Source of the DNA: Escherichia sp. E4742
GTDB taxonomy: Bacteria; Pseudomonadota; Gammaproteobacteria; Enterobacterales; Enterobacteriaceae
Assembly: GCF_005843885.1 (NCBI RefSeq)
Contig: NZ_CP040443.1
Coordinates: 3,038,001 to 3,102,000 of the forward strand
Direction of reading: 5' to 3'
DNA: 64,000 nt
The translations under genes and the position numbers were made by a program. A model generated the notes under the pieces. It was not told where the DNA came from, did no database searches, and saw nothing but the letters and a program-made list of their open reading frames with translations. Shown here piece after piece: positions 34,946 through 44,046 of this stretch (the first letter of the stretch is position 1; each line of letters opens with the position of its first letter).

Positions 34946-36097
34946 ATGTTTGAACCAATGGAACTTACCAACGACGCGGTGATTAAAGTCATCGGCGTCG
35001 GCGGCGGCGGCGGTAATGCTGTTGAACACATGGTGCGTGAGCGCATTGAAGGTGTTGAATTTTTCGCGGTAAATACCGATGCACAGGCGCTGCGTAAAAC
35101 AGCGGTTGGGCAGACGATTCAGATCGGTAGTGGTATCACCAAAGGACTGGGAGCTGGCGCTAATCCAGAAGTTGGCCGTAATGCGGCTGATGAGGATCGT
35201 GATGCACTGCGTGCGGCGCTGGAAGGTGCAGACATGGTCTTTATTGCAGCGGGCATGGGCGGTGGTACCGGTACAGGTGCGGCGCCGGTTGTTGCTGAAG
35301 TGGCTAAAGATTTAGGTATTCTGACCGTTGCTGTTGTGACCAAGCCTTTCAACTTTGAAGGCAAGAAGCGTATGGCATTTGCGGAGCAGGGGATCACTGA
35401 ATTATCCAAACATGTGGACTCACTGATCACAATCCCGAACGACAAACTGCTGAAAGTTCTGGGCCGCGGTATCTCCCTGCTGGACGCGTTTGGCGCAGCT
35501 AACGATGTGCTGAAAGGCGCTGTTCAGGGTATCGCCGAACTGATTACTCGTCCTGGTCTGATGAACGTGGACTTTGCAGACGTACGTACCGTGATGTCTG
35601 AAATGGGCTACGCAATGATGGGTTCTGGCGTGGCGAGCGGTGAAGACCGTGCGGAAGAAGCGGCCGAAATGGCAATTTCTTCTCCGCTGCTGGAAGATAT
35701 CGACCTGTCTGGCGCTCGCGGCGTGCTGGTTAACATCACTGCGGGCTTCGACCTGCGTCTGGATGAGTTCGAAACCGTAGGTAACACCATCCGTGCATTT
35801 GCTTCGGACAACGCGACCGTGGTTATCGGTACTTCTCTTGACCCGGATATGAACGATGAACTGCGTGTAACCGTGGTTGCTACAGGTATTGGTATGGACA
35901 AACGTCCTGAAATCACTCTCGTGACCAATAAGCAAGTTCAACAGCCAGTGATGGATCGCTACCAGCAGCATGGTATGGCGCCGCTGACGCAAGAGCAGAA
36001 GCCCGTGGCCAAAGTGGTGAACGACAATACGCCACAAACCGTGAAAGAGCCGGATTATCTGGATATCCCGGCATTCCTGCGTAAGCAAGCTGACTAA
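34946..36097 (+). CDS. ftsZ: Tubulin-like division ring protein FtsZ
   Basis: FtsZ is the GTPase that polymerises into the Z ring. The 383 residues include the GTP-binding signature MGGGTGTGAAPVVAEVAK near residues 102-119, the T7 loop NVDFADVRTVM, a variable linker, and the conserved C-terminal binding peptide DYLDIPAFLRKQAD used by FtsA, ZipA and ZapD. The gene is separated from ftsA by 60 bases with the ribosome site GGAGAG. ZapD, which bundles FtsZ, is encoded about 5 kb downstream. Confidence 0.98.
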   Translation: MFEPMELTNDAVIKVIGVGGGGGNAVEHMVRERIEGVEFFAVNTDAQALRKTAVGQTIQIGSGITKGLGAGANPEVGRNAADEDRDALRAALEGADMVFIAAGMGGGTGTGAAPVVAEVAKDLGILTVAVVTKPFNFEGKKRMAFAEQGITELSKHVDSLITIPNDKLLKVLGRGISLLDAFGAANDVLKGAVQGIAELITRPGLMNVDFADVRTVMSEMGYAMMGSGVASGEDRAEEAAEMAISSPLLEDIDLSGARGVLVNITAGFDLRLDEFETVGNTIRAFASDNATVVIGTSLDPDMNDELRVTVVATGIGMDKRPEITLVTNKQVQQPVMDRYQQHGMAPLTQEQKPVAKVVNDNTPQTVKEPDYLDIPAFLRKQAD

Positions 36098-36111
36098 GAA
36101 TTAGCTGGAAT

Positions 36112-36140
36112 TTGGGTTGCGAGGCTCTTTGTGCTAAACT
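36112..36140 (+). promoter_or_regulatory. Promoter-like sequence for lpxC
   Basis: TTGGGT (36112-36117) and TAAACT (36135-36140) are spaced by 17 bases in the ftsZ-lpxC gap, 57 bases before the lpxC ATG. A hairpin with CCGAA/TTCGG ends follows at 36147-36168 in the leader. Assigned from motif match and position. Confidence 0.55.
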
Positions 36141-36176
36141 GGCCTGCCGAATGTATAGTACACTTCGGTTGGATAG

Positions 36177-37115
<939 letters not shown>

Positions 37116-37141
37116 CGACATCTATACTGTCGTATAAAATT

Positions 37142-37195
37142 CGACTGGCAAATCTGGCACTCTCTCCGGCCAGGTGACCCAGTCGTTTTTTTTTT
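37142..37195 (+). terminator. Rho-independent terminator after lpxC
   Basis: An outer stem CGACTGG/CCAGTCG (37142-37148, 37179-37185) encloses an inner stem CTGGC/GCCAG (37154-37158, 37169-37173), followed by a run of ten T (37186-37195). It lies 26 bases after the lpxC stop. It may be partial, since secM-secA transcripts can also arise upstream in E. coli. Confidence 0.85.
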
Positions 37196-37346
37196 GAGTT
37201 TTTACAGCGTCGTAAGAAATCGGTGCGAACGCTGTTTTCTTAAGCACTTTTACGTGTTACTTATCTTGAATACTGCTGTGGACTTCTGGCTTTAATGATA
37301 AGATTTGTGCGCTAAAAACGTTGAATACGATCGGGATGGCAATAAC

Positions 37347-37859
37347 GTGAGTGGAATACTGACGCGCTGGCGACAGTTAGGTAGACGCTACTTCTGGCCG
37401 CATCTCTTATTAGGGATGGTCGCGGCGAGTTTAGGCTTGCCTGCGCTCAGCAACGCCGCCGAGCCAAACGCGCCCGCAAAAGCGACAACGCGCAATCACG
37501 AGCCTTCCGCCAAAGTTAACTTTAGTCAGTTGGCCTTGCTGGAAGCAAACACGCGCCGCCCGAACTCGAACTATTCCGTTGATTACTGGCATCAACATGC
37601 TATTCGCACGGTAATCCGCCATCTCTCCTTTGCAATGGCGCCGCAAACGCTGCCCGTTGCCGAGGAATCTTTACCGCTTCAGGCGCAACATCTTGCTTTA
37701 CTGGATACGCTCAGTGCGCTGCTGACTCAGGAAGGCACGCCGTCTGAAAATGAGTATCGCATTGATTATGCGCATTTTACCCCGCAAGCAACATTCAGCA
37801 TGCCCGTCTGGATAAGCCTGGCGCAAGGCATCCGTGCTGGCCCTCAACGCCTCAGCTAA
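37347..37859 (+). CDS. secM: Secretion monitor SecM
   Basis: SecM stalls its own translation when export is slow, exposing the secA ribosome site. The 170 residues start at a GTG; the N-terminus is a long signal sequence ending near LPALSNAAEP (about residue 37). The arrest motif is intact at residues 150-166 (37794-37844), FSMPVWISLAQGIRAGP, with the required F150, W155, I156, G161, I162, R163, A164, G165 and P166. M152 and L158 differ from K-12 as I recall but fall at tolerant positions. secA starts 61 bases downstream. Confidence 0.97.
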   Translation: MSGILTRWRQLGRRYFWPHLLLGMVAASLGLPALSNAAEPNAPAKATTRNHEPSAKVNFSQLALLEANTRRPNSNYSVDYWHQHAIRTVIRHLSFAMAPQTLPVAEESLPLQAQHLALLDTLSALLTQEGTPSENEYRIDYAHFTPQATFSMPVWISLAQGIRAGPQRLS

Positions 37860-37889
37860 CAACAATAAACCTTTACTTCATTTTATTAA

Positions 37890-37904
37890 CTCCGCAACGC
37901 GGGG
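37890..37904 (+). promoter_or_regulatory. secM-secA hairpin near the secA ribosome site
   Basis: CTCCGC and GCGGGG (37890-37895, 37899-37904) can pair around a 3-base loop, placing secA's purine-rich translation signal in or next to structure. A ribosome stalled at the SecM arrest motif is known to disrupt this structure and raise secA translation. The exact pairing in the native RNA may be longer than what I mark. Confidence 0.65.
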
Positions 37905-37920
37905 CGTTTGAGATTTTATT

Positions 37921-40626
37921 ATGCTAATCAAATTATTAACTAAAGTTTTCGGTAGTCGTAACGATCGTACCCTGCGCCGGATGCGCAAAGTCGTCAACCT
38001 CATCAATGCCATGGAACCGGAGATGGAAAAACTCTCCGACGAAGAACTGAAGGGAAAAACTGCAGAGTTTCGTGCGCGTCTGGAAAAAGGCGAAGTGCTG
38101 GAAAATCTGATCCCGGAAGCCTTCGCAGTCGTGCGTGAAGCAAGTAAGCGCGTCTTTGGTATGCGTCACTTCGATGTACAGTTGCTCGGCGGTATGGTTC
38201 TTAATGAACGTTGCATCGCGGAAATGCGTACTGGTGAAGGTAAAACCCTGACCGCAACGCTGCCTGCTTACCTGAATGCATTAACCGGTAAAGGTGTGCA
38301 CGTTGTTACCGTCAACGACTACCTGGCGCAACGTGACGCCGAAAACAACCGTCCGCTGTTTGAATTCCTCGGCTTGACCGTCGGCATCAACCTGCCGGGC
38401 ATGCCTGCACCGGCAAAGCGTGAAGCTTACGCGGCTGACATTACTTACGGTACTAACAACGAATACGGCTTTGACTACCTGCGCGACAACATGGCGTTCA
38501 GCCCTGAAGAACGTGTACAGCGTAAACTGCACTATGCGCTGGTGGACGAAGTGGACTCCATCCTGATCGATGAAGCGCGTACACCGCTGATCATTTCCGG
38601 CCCGGCGGAAGACAGTTCGGAAATGTATAAGCGCGTAAACAAAATCATTCCGTACCTGATCCGTCAGGAAAAAGAAGACTCCGAAACCTTCCAGGGCGAA
38701 GGCCACTTCTCAGTGGATGAAAAATCTCGCCAGGTGAACCTGACCGAACGTGGTCTGGTGCTTATTGAAGAGCTGCTGGTGAAAGAAGGCATTATGGATG
38801 AAGGTGAGTCGCTGTACTCTCCGGCCAATATTATGCTGATGCACCATGTAACGGCGGCGCTGCGTGCTCACGCGCTGTTTACTCGCGATGTCGATTACAT
38901 CGTTAAAGATGGTGAAGTTATCATCGTTGACGAACATACCGGTCGTACCATGCAGGGCCGTCGCTGGTCTGATGGTCTGCACCAGGCTGTGGAAGCGAAA
39001 GAAGGTGTACAGATCCAGAACGAAAACCAGACGCTGGCTTCGATCACCTTCCAGAACTACTTCCGTCTGTATGAAAAACTGGCGGGGATGACCGGTACGG
39101 CTGATACCGAAGCCTTCGAATTCAGTTCCATCTACAAGCTGGATACTGTAGTCGTTCCGACCAACCGACCGATGATTCGTAAAGATCTGCCGGATCTGGT
39201 CTACATGACCGAAGCGGAAAAAATTCAGGCGATCATTGAAGATATCAAAGAACGTACTGCGAAAGGCCAGCCAGTGCTGGTGGGTACTATTTCAATCGAG
39301 AAATCGGAACTGGTATCAAACGAACTGACTAAAGCTGGTATCAAACACAACGTTCTGAACGCTAAATTCCACGCCAACGAAGCGGCAATCGTTGCTCAGG
39401 CGGGCTATCCGGCTGCGGTGACCATCGCGACCAACATGGCGGGTCGTGGTACTGACATCGTGCTTGGTGGTAGCTGGCAGGCAGAAGTTGCCGCGCTGGA
39501 AAACCCGACCGCAGAGCAAATTGAAAAAATTAAAGCCGACTGGCAGGTGCGTCACGACGCGGTACTGGAAGCAGGTGGCCTGCATATCATCGGCACTGAG
39601 CGTCACGAATCTCGTCGTATCGATAACCAGCTGCGTGGCCGTTCTGGTCGTCAGGGTGATGCCGGTTCTTCCCGTTTCTACCTGTCGATGGAAGATGCGC
39701 TGATGCGTATTTTTGCCTCTGACCGCGTATCAGGCATGATGCGTAAACTGGGTATGAAACCCGGCGAAGCCATTGAGCATCCGTGGGTAACTAAAGCAAT
39801 TGCCAATGCTCAGCGTAAAGTTGAAAGCCGTAACTTCGACATTCGTAAACAGCTGCTGGAATACGATGACGTAGCTAACGATCAGCGTCGTGCCATTTAC
39901 TCCCAGCGTAACGAACTGCTGGATGTCAGCGATGTGAGCGAAACCATCAACAGCATTCGTGAAGATGTGTTCAAAGCGACCATCGATGCCTACATTCCGC
40001 CACAGTCACTGGAAGAAATGTGGGATATTCCGGGTCTGCAAGAACGTCTGAAAAACGATTTCGACCTCGATTTGCCGATTGCCGAGTGGCTGGACAAAGA
40101 GCCAGAACTACATGAAGAGACGCTGCGTGAGCGTATCCTGGAGCAGTCCATCGAAGTGTATCACCGTAAAGAAGAAGTGGTTGGCGCTGAGATGATGCGT
40201 CACTTCGAGAAAGGGGTGATGCTGCAAACGCTTGACTCCCTGTGGAAAGAGCACCTGGCGGCGATGGACTATCTGCGTCAGGGTATCCACCTGCGTGGCT
40301 ATGCACAGAAAGATCCGAAGCAAGAATACAAACGTGAATCGTTCTCCATGTTTGCGGCGATGCTGGAATCGTTGAAATATGAAGTCATCAGCACGTTGAG
40401 CAAAGTACAAGTACGCATGCCGGAAGAAGTTGAAGAGCTGGAGCAGCAGCGTCGTATGGAAGCCGAGCGTTTAGCGCAAATGCAGCAGCTTAGCCATCAG
40501 GATGACGACTCTGCAGCCGCAGCGGCGCTGGCGGCGCAAACCGGTGAGCGCAAAGTAGGACGTAACGATCCTTGCCCATGCGGTTCTGGTAAAAAATACA
40601 AGCAGTGCCATGGCCGCCTGCAATAA
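37921..40626 (+). CDS. secA: Preprotein translocase ATPase SecA
   Basis: SecA drives protein export through SecYEG. The 901-residue protein has the helicase-type Walker A MRTGEGKTLTATLPAYLNAL near residue 102, Walker B VDEVDSILIDEARTPL near 208, a preprotein cross-linking region, and helicase motif TNMAGRGTDIVLGG near 502. The C-terminal zinc-binding tail NDPCPCGSGKKYKQCHGRLQ binds SecB and is complete. Expression is coupled to secM upstream, and a strong terminator follows. Confidence 0.98.
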   Translation: MLIKLLTKVFGSRNDRTLRRMRKVVNLINAMEPEMEKLSDEELKGKTAEFRARLEKGEVLENLIPEAFAVVREASKRVFGMRHFDVQLLGGMVLNERCIAEMRTGEGKTLTATLPAYLNALTGKGVHVVTVNDYLAQRDAENNRPLFEFLGLTVGINLPGMPAPAKREAYAADITYGTNNEYGFDYLRDNMAFSPEERVQRKLHYALVDEVDSILIDEARTPLIISGPAEDSSEMYKRVNKIIPYLIRQEKEDSETFQGEGHFSVDEKSRQVNLTERGLVLIEELLVKEGIMDEGESLYSPANIMLMHHVTAALRAHALFTRDVDYIVKDGEVIIVDEHTGRTMQGRRWSDGLHQAVEAKEGVQIQNENQTLASITFQNYFRLYEKLAGMTGTADTEAFEFSSIYKLDTVVVPTNRPMIRKDLPDLVYMTEAEKIQAIIEDIKERTAKGQPVLVGTISIEKSELVSNELTKAGIKHNVLNAKFHANEAAIVAQAGYPAAVTIATNMAGRGTDIVLGGSWQAEVAALENPTAEQIEKIKADWQVRHDAVLEAGGLHIIGTERHESRRIDNQLRGRSGRQGDAGSSRFYLSMEDALMRIFASDRVSGMMRKLGMKPGEAIEHPWVTKAIANAQRKVESRNFDIRKQLLEYDDVANDQRRAIYSQRNELLDVSDVSETINSIREDVFKATIDAYIPPQSLEEMWDIPGLQERLKNDFDLDLPIAEWLDKEPELHEETLRERILEQSIEVYHRKEEVVGAEMMRHFEKGVMLQTLDSLWKEHLAAMDYLRQGIHLRGYAQKDPKQEYKRESFSMFAAMLESLKYEVISTLSKVQVRMPEEVEELEQQRRMEAERLAQMQQLSHQDDDSAAAAALAAQTGERKVGRNDPCPCGSGKKYKQCHGRLQ

Positions 40627-40643
40627 AAGCTAACTGTTGACAT

Positions 40644-40671
40644 AAAAGGCGCAGGATTCTGCGCCTTTTTT
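40644..40671 (+). terminator. Terminator between secA and mutT
   Basis: AAAAGGCGCAG and CTGCGCCTTTTT pair around a 4-base GATT loop (40644-40670), ending in T. It starts 18 bases after the secA stop and ends 15 bases before the mutT ATG, so mutT expression probably depends on partial readthrough or a local promoter. Confidence 0.9.
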
Positions 40672-40685
40672 ATAGGTTTAAGACA

Positions 40686-41084
40686 ATGAAAAAGCTGCAA
40701 ATTGCGGTAGGTATTATTCGCAATAAAAACAACGAAATTTTTATCACTCGTCGTGCCGCAGATGCCCATATGGCGAATAAGCTGGAGTTTCCTGGCGGTA
40801 AAATTGAAATGGGTGAAACGCCGGAACAAGCGGTGGTGCGTGAACTTCAGGAAGAGGTCGGAATTACCCCGCAACATTTTTATCTATTTGAAAAACTGGA
40901 ATATGAATTCCCGGACAGGCATATCACTCTGTGGTTCTGGCTGGTCGAAAGCTGGGAAGGGGAGCCGTGGGGGAAAGAGGGACAGCCCGGTGAGTGGATG
41001 GCGCTGGCCAGCCTCAATGCAGAAGATTTTCCGCCAGCCAATGAACCGGTAATTGCGAAGCTTAAGTGTCTGGAGGTCGGATAA
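40686..41084 (+). CDS. mutT: 8-oxo-dGTP diphosphatase MutT
   Basis: MutT hydrolyses 8-oxo-dGTP and prevents A:T to C:G mutations. The Nudix box GGKIEMGETPEQAVVRELQE continuing EVGI is complete at residues 37-60. The protein is 132 residues; the K-12 form I recall is 129, ending IAKLKRL. Here the last codons read KLKCLEVG, and the TAA stop lies inside the first REP unit (GTCGGATAAGGCG), so the REP supplies the terminal residues and the stop. About eight other scattered substitutions against K-12 fall mostly outside the Nudix box. Confidence 0.96.
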   Translation: MKKLQIAVGIIRNKNNEIFITRRAADAHMANKLEFPGGKIEMGETPEQAVVRELQEEVGITPQHFYLFEKLEYEFPDRHITLWFWLVESWEGEPWGKEGQPGEWMALASLNAEDFPPANEPVIAKLKCLEVG

Positions 41085-41153
41085 GGCGTTTACGCCGCAT
41101 CCGACATTTACACAAGATGCCTGATGCGACGCTGGCGCGTCTTATCAGGCCTA
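41076..41153. repeat. BIME: two inverted REP units between mutT and yacG
   Basis: The first unit (41076-41105) begins GTCGGATAAGGCGTTTACGC and ends CATCCGAC; the second (41119-41153) begins GCCTGATGCGACGCTGGCGC and ends ATCAGGCCTAC in inverted orientation. The first overlaps the 3' end of the mutT frame. They lie between convergent genes. Confidence 0.92.
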
Positions 41154-41173
41154 CGTGCGGCATCAGACAAATG

Positions 41174-41371
41174 TCACTGCTTTGGCTCTTCGCTCCAGTC
41201 ATCGATCTCAGAAAGATCGCCACTGCTGGAGATTCGTTTTTCTTCAGCAGCCCATTCTCCGAGGTCGATCAACTGGCAGCGTTTGGAACAAAATGGCCGA
41301 AATGGGCTGACTTCACCCCACACCACCGTTTTCCCGCAGGTGGGGCAATTCACCGTAATAGTTTCTGACAT
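41174..41371 (-). CDS. yacG: DNA gyrase inhibitor YacG
   Basis: YacG is a 65-residue zinc-ribbon protein that binds GyrB and inhibits gyrase in E. coli. The four zinc ligands are C9, C12, C28 and C32 (NCPTCG and FCSKRC). The acidic C-terminus ISSSGDLSEIDDWSEEPKQ is retained. It is the last gene of the coaE-zapD-yacG run, 10 bases after zapD. Confidence 0.96.
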   Translation of the reverse strand: MSETITVNCPTCGKTVVWGEVSPFRPFCSKRCQLIDLGEWAAEEKRISSSGDLSEIDDWSEEPKQ

Positions 41372-41380
41372 TTTTACTCC

Positions 41381-42124
41381 TTAGCAACAGGCCAGTTCGA
41401 AATCCAGACGTTCCGGTACTTGTCCATTTTCACTGTCCAGCGGCATAAAGCGAATGGCAAAACGGCTCTTATGACCGGATATTTGCGGGTAAAGCTGTGA
41501 ATCGAGTGCCAGATTCAGGCGTAACAAATCGGCGTCTTCGCCGTTATCCTGATAAAAACCGTTCAGACTGGTCAGTTTGCGGAACGGTGCCGACTGGCGA
41601 ATCAAATCCAACACCATTGTAAGTGCCTGTGTCAGCGGGCTCAGGCTGGCAATCCAGGTTTCTACCTGACTGTCGCGCTGCGACTGGGGTAAATGCAACC
41701 AGATATGCAACGTAGGTAAATCAAAGCTGCAACAACCGCCGGGAATGCTCAGACGCTGACGCACCAGGGCAATCATCCTGTCTTCACGCAGAAATTGCCC
41801 GATACGCGGCGCGGAAATCAGCACGCTACCTGCGGCCTTCAACTGCTGAATTAATGCTTCAATACGGGTCTGGTCCACGCCAGGCACACCAATCCAGGTC
41901 TGGAGTTTACGCTGTTGACGTTCCAGCTCTTTCAGTAGTTCGGTACGAACTTCTCCACGCTCGAACACATCCAGCAATTCACTAACATTACGGAAGAAAT
42001 GCAGAGCACCAGCGTAGTCAGCAATAGGCAAATTTACGGTGAGTTGTTGAATTAAAAACTCAATGCGCAGCCATGTACGCATTTTTTCATTTAGTGGATG
42101 TTCAAAAAGGACCTGGGTCTGCAT
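41381..42124 (-). CDS. zapD: FtsZ-associated protein ZapD
   Basis: ZapD (formerly YacF) binds the FtsZ C-terminal peptide and bundles protofilaments at the Z ring. The 247-residue protein is mainly helical at the N-terminus (VLFEHPLNEKMRTWLRIEFL) with a C-terminal beta domain. No enzyme motif is expected. Its start codon overlaps the coaE stop by one base, so translation is probably coupled. Length equals the K-12 homologue. Confidence 0.95.
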   Translation of the reverse strand: MQTQVLFEHPLNEKMRTWLRIEFLIQQLTVNLPIADYAGALHFFRNVSELLDVFERGEVRTELLKELERQQRKLQTWIGVPGVDQTRIEALIQQLKAAGSVLISAPRIGQFLREDRMIALVRQRLSIPGGCCSFDLPTLHIWLHLPQSQRDSQVETWIASLSPLTQALTMVLDLIRQSAPFRKLTSLNGFYQDNGEDADLLRLNLALDSQLYPQISGHKSRFAIRFMPLDSENGQVPERLDFELACC

Positions 42125-42744
42125 TAAGTTTTTTCCTGTGAGACAAACTGCGACGCGAGCTGCAAATAGTGTGCGTGCAGGCGGGCAACATCTGATGCAA
42201 TAGCATCCGGTGTGCCGTTATTATCAATGACGTCATCAGCCACCGCAAGACGGGCTTCGCGCGTTGCCTGGGCAGCAAGAATTTGTTCGACATGCTCGCG
42301 AGTAACATCATCGCGCTGCATGGTGCGCTTAAGCTGCGTTTCTGGGCTGACATCCACCACCAGCACTCGATTCGCTTTTTTATACAGTGAGTTTTCTACC
42401 AGCAATGGCACAACCCATAACACATAAGGTGAAGTTGCTTGCTGGATCTGGCGTTGCGTCTCCTGCTGAATCAGAGGATGCAGCAGGGCATTAAGCCAGT
42501 TTTTCTCTTCTGGATAGGCAAAGATCCGCTCGCGCAAGGCGCGACGTTGCAATGTTCCATCAGCAGCAATCATATCCGCGCCAAAGTGTTCAGCAATGGC
42601 ACGCAGTGCAGGTGTACCCGGTTCAACCACCTGACGCGCAATAATATCGGCATCAATGACATTAATTCCGAGGTCAGCAAATGCATTTGCAACGGTACTC
42701 TTGCCACTGCCAATGCCGCCTGTTAAGGCAACTGTATACCTCAT
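42124..42744 (-). CDS. coaE: Dephospho-CoA kinase
   Basis: CoaE phosphorylates dephospho-CoA in the last step of coenzyme A synthesis. The 206-residue P-loop kinase has GGIGSGKSTVANAF at residues 9-22, the VIDADIIARQVVEPG segment near 30, and the lid region QMQRDD-like LKRTMQRDDVTREH near 140. It is the first gene of the coaE-zapD-yacG operon and is divergent from guaC, with a 224-base intergenic region. Confidence 0.97.
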   Translation of the reverse strand: MRYTVALTGGIGSGKSTVANAFADLGINVIDADIIARQVVEPGTPALRAIAEHFGADMIAADGTLQRRALRERIFAYPEEKNWLNALLHPLIQQETQRQIQQATSPYVLWVVPLLVENSLYKKANRVLVVDVSPETQLKRTMQRDDVTREHVEQILAAQATREARLAVADDVIDNNGTPDAIASDVARLHAHYLQLASQFVSQEKT

Positions 42745-42830
42745 AATCTATATTCCTGGGAATTCATCATGATTATCAAAATGTTAATAAAGAGCGCGCG
42801 AAAGCGAAATTGATGAAACGTTCGCCCACT

Positions 42831-42845
42831 ATTTACCAGGTAAAT
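42831..42845. other. 15-bp palindrome between coaE and guaC
   Basis: ATTTACC-A-GGTAAAT is a perfect inverted repeat with a one-base centre in the divergent coaE/guaC gap. It is the size of a dimeric repressor site. I do not recognise the regulator, and it could be chance in AT-rich DNA. Confidence 0.45.
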
Positions 42846-42968
42846 TTATGGGATTGTAGCGTAAAAAAAGACAATTTCGCAGTCTTGCGCCATATCGATT
42901 AGTGCGTATGATAGCGTCACTGGAGTTGCGCTCTTACCCTTATAGCCATTAACCCCAGGAATCTGCAC

Positions 42969-44012
42969 ATGCGTATCGAAGAAGATCTGAAGTTAGGTTT
43001 TAAAGACGTCCTCATCCGCCCTAAACGCTCTACTCTTAAAAGCCGTTCCGATGTTGAACTGGAACGTCAATTCACCTTCAAACATTCAGGTCAAAGCTGG
43101 TCCGGCGTGCCGATTATCGCCGCAAATATGGACACCGTAGGCACTTTTAGTATGGCTACGGCACTGGCTTCTTTCGATATTTTGACCGCTGTACATAAAC
43201 ATTACTCTGTTGAAGAGTGGCAAGCGTTTATCAATAATTCTTCTGCTGATGTGCTGAAACATGTGATGGTTTCTACCGGCACGTCGGATGCCGATTTCGA
43301 AAAAACCAAACAAATTCTCGACCTGAACCCGGCATTAAACTTCGTTTGTATTGATGTTGCGAATGGATATTCCGAGCACTTCGTGCAGTTTGTTGCGAAG
43401 GCGCGTGAAGCGTGGCCGACCAAAACTATTTGTGCAGGCAATGTGGTAACTGGCGAAATGTGTGAGGAGCTTATCCTCTCCGGTGCCGATATCGTTAAAG
43501 TTGGCATTGGTCCTGGCTCTGTTTGTACAACTCGCGTGAAAACGGGCGTTGGTTATCCTCAGCTTTCTGCGGTGATCGAATGCGCCGATGCCGCGCACGG
43601 TCTGGGCGGGATGATCGTCAGCGATGGCGGCTGTACCACACCGGGCGATGTGGCTAAAGCTTTTGGTGGCGGTGCCGATTTCGTAATGCTTGGCGGAATG
43701 CTGGCTGGTCACGAAGAGAGCGGCGGCCGTATTGTTGAAGAGAACGGTGAGAAATTTATGCTGTTCTACGGTATGAGCTCCGAGTCTGCGATGAAACGTC
43801 ACGTTGGCGGCGTTGCGGAATATCGCGCTGCAGAAGGTAAAACCGTTAAGCTTCCTCTGCGCGGTCCGGTTGAAAATACCGCGCGTGATATTTTAGGCGG
43901 TCTGCGTTCAGCCTGCACTTACGTTGGGGCTTCACGCCTGAAAGAGCTGACCAAACGCACCACGTTTATCCGCGTACTGGAACAAGAAAACCGCATCTTC
44001 AATAATCTGTAA
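42969..44012 (+). CDS. guaC: GMP reductase
   Basis: GuaC reductively deaminates GMP to IMP with NADPH in purine salvage. The 347-residue TIM-barrel protein is related to IMP dehydrogenase, with the catalytic cysteine in KVGIGPGSVCTTRVKTGVGY (Cys 186). It lacks the CBS domain insertion typical of IMP dehydrogenase, which fits GMP reductase. It is preceded by a GAGTTGC... leader and ribosome site CCAGGAA, and followed by a perfect 10-bp hairpin shared with convergent hofC. Confidence 0.97.
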   Translation: MRIEEDLKLGFKDVLIRPKRSTLKSRSDVELERQFTFKHSGQSWSGVPIIAANMDTVGTFSMATALASFDILTAVHKHYSVEEWQAFINNSSADVLKHVMVSTGTSDADFEKTKQILDLNPALNFVCIDVANGYSEHFVQFVAKAREAWPTKTICAGNVVTGEMCEELILSGADIVKVGIGPGSVCTTRVKTGVGYPQLSAVIECADAAHGLGGMIVSDGGCTTPGDVAKAFGGGADFVMLGGMLAGHEESGGRIVEENGEKFMLFYGMSSESAMKRHVGGVAEYRAAEGKTVKLPLRGPVENTARDILGGLRSACTYVGASRLKELTKRTTFIRVLEQENRIFNNL

Positions 44013-44020
44013 TCACCCAA

Positions 44021-44046
44021 TGCTGGCGTGGAGCAACACGCCAGCA
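44021..44046. terminator. Hairpin between convergent guaC and hofC
   Basis: TGCTGGCGTG and CACGCCAGCA (44021-44030, 44037-44046) form a perfect 10-bp stem with a 6-base loop, exactly filling the gap before the hofC stop codon at 44047. The following bases (TTATCCC) are only weakly T-rich, so it is a likely but not classical terminator of guaC. Confidence 0.7.
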
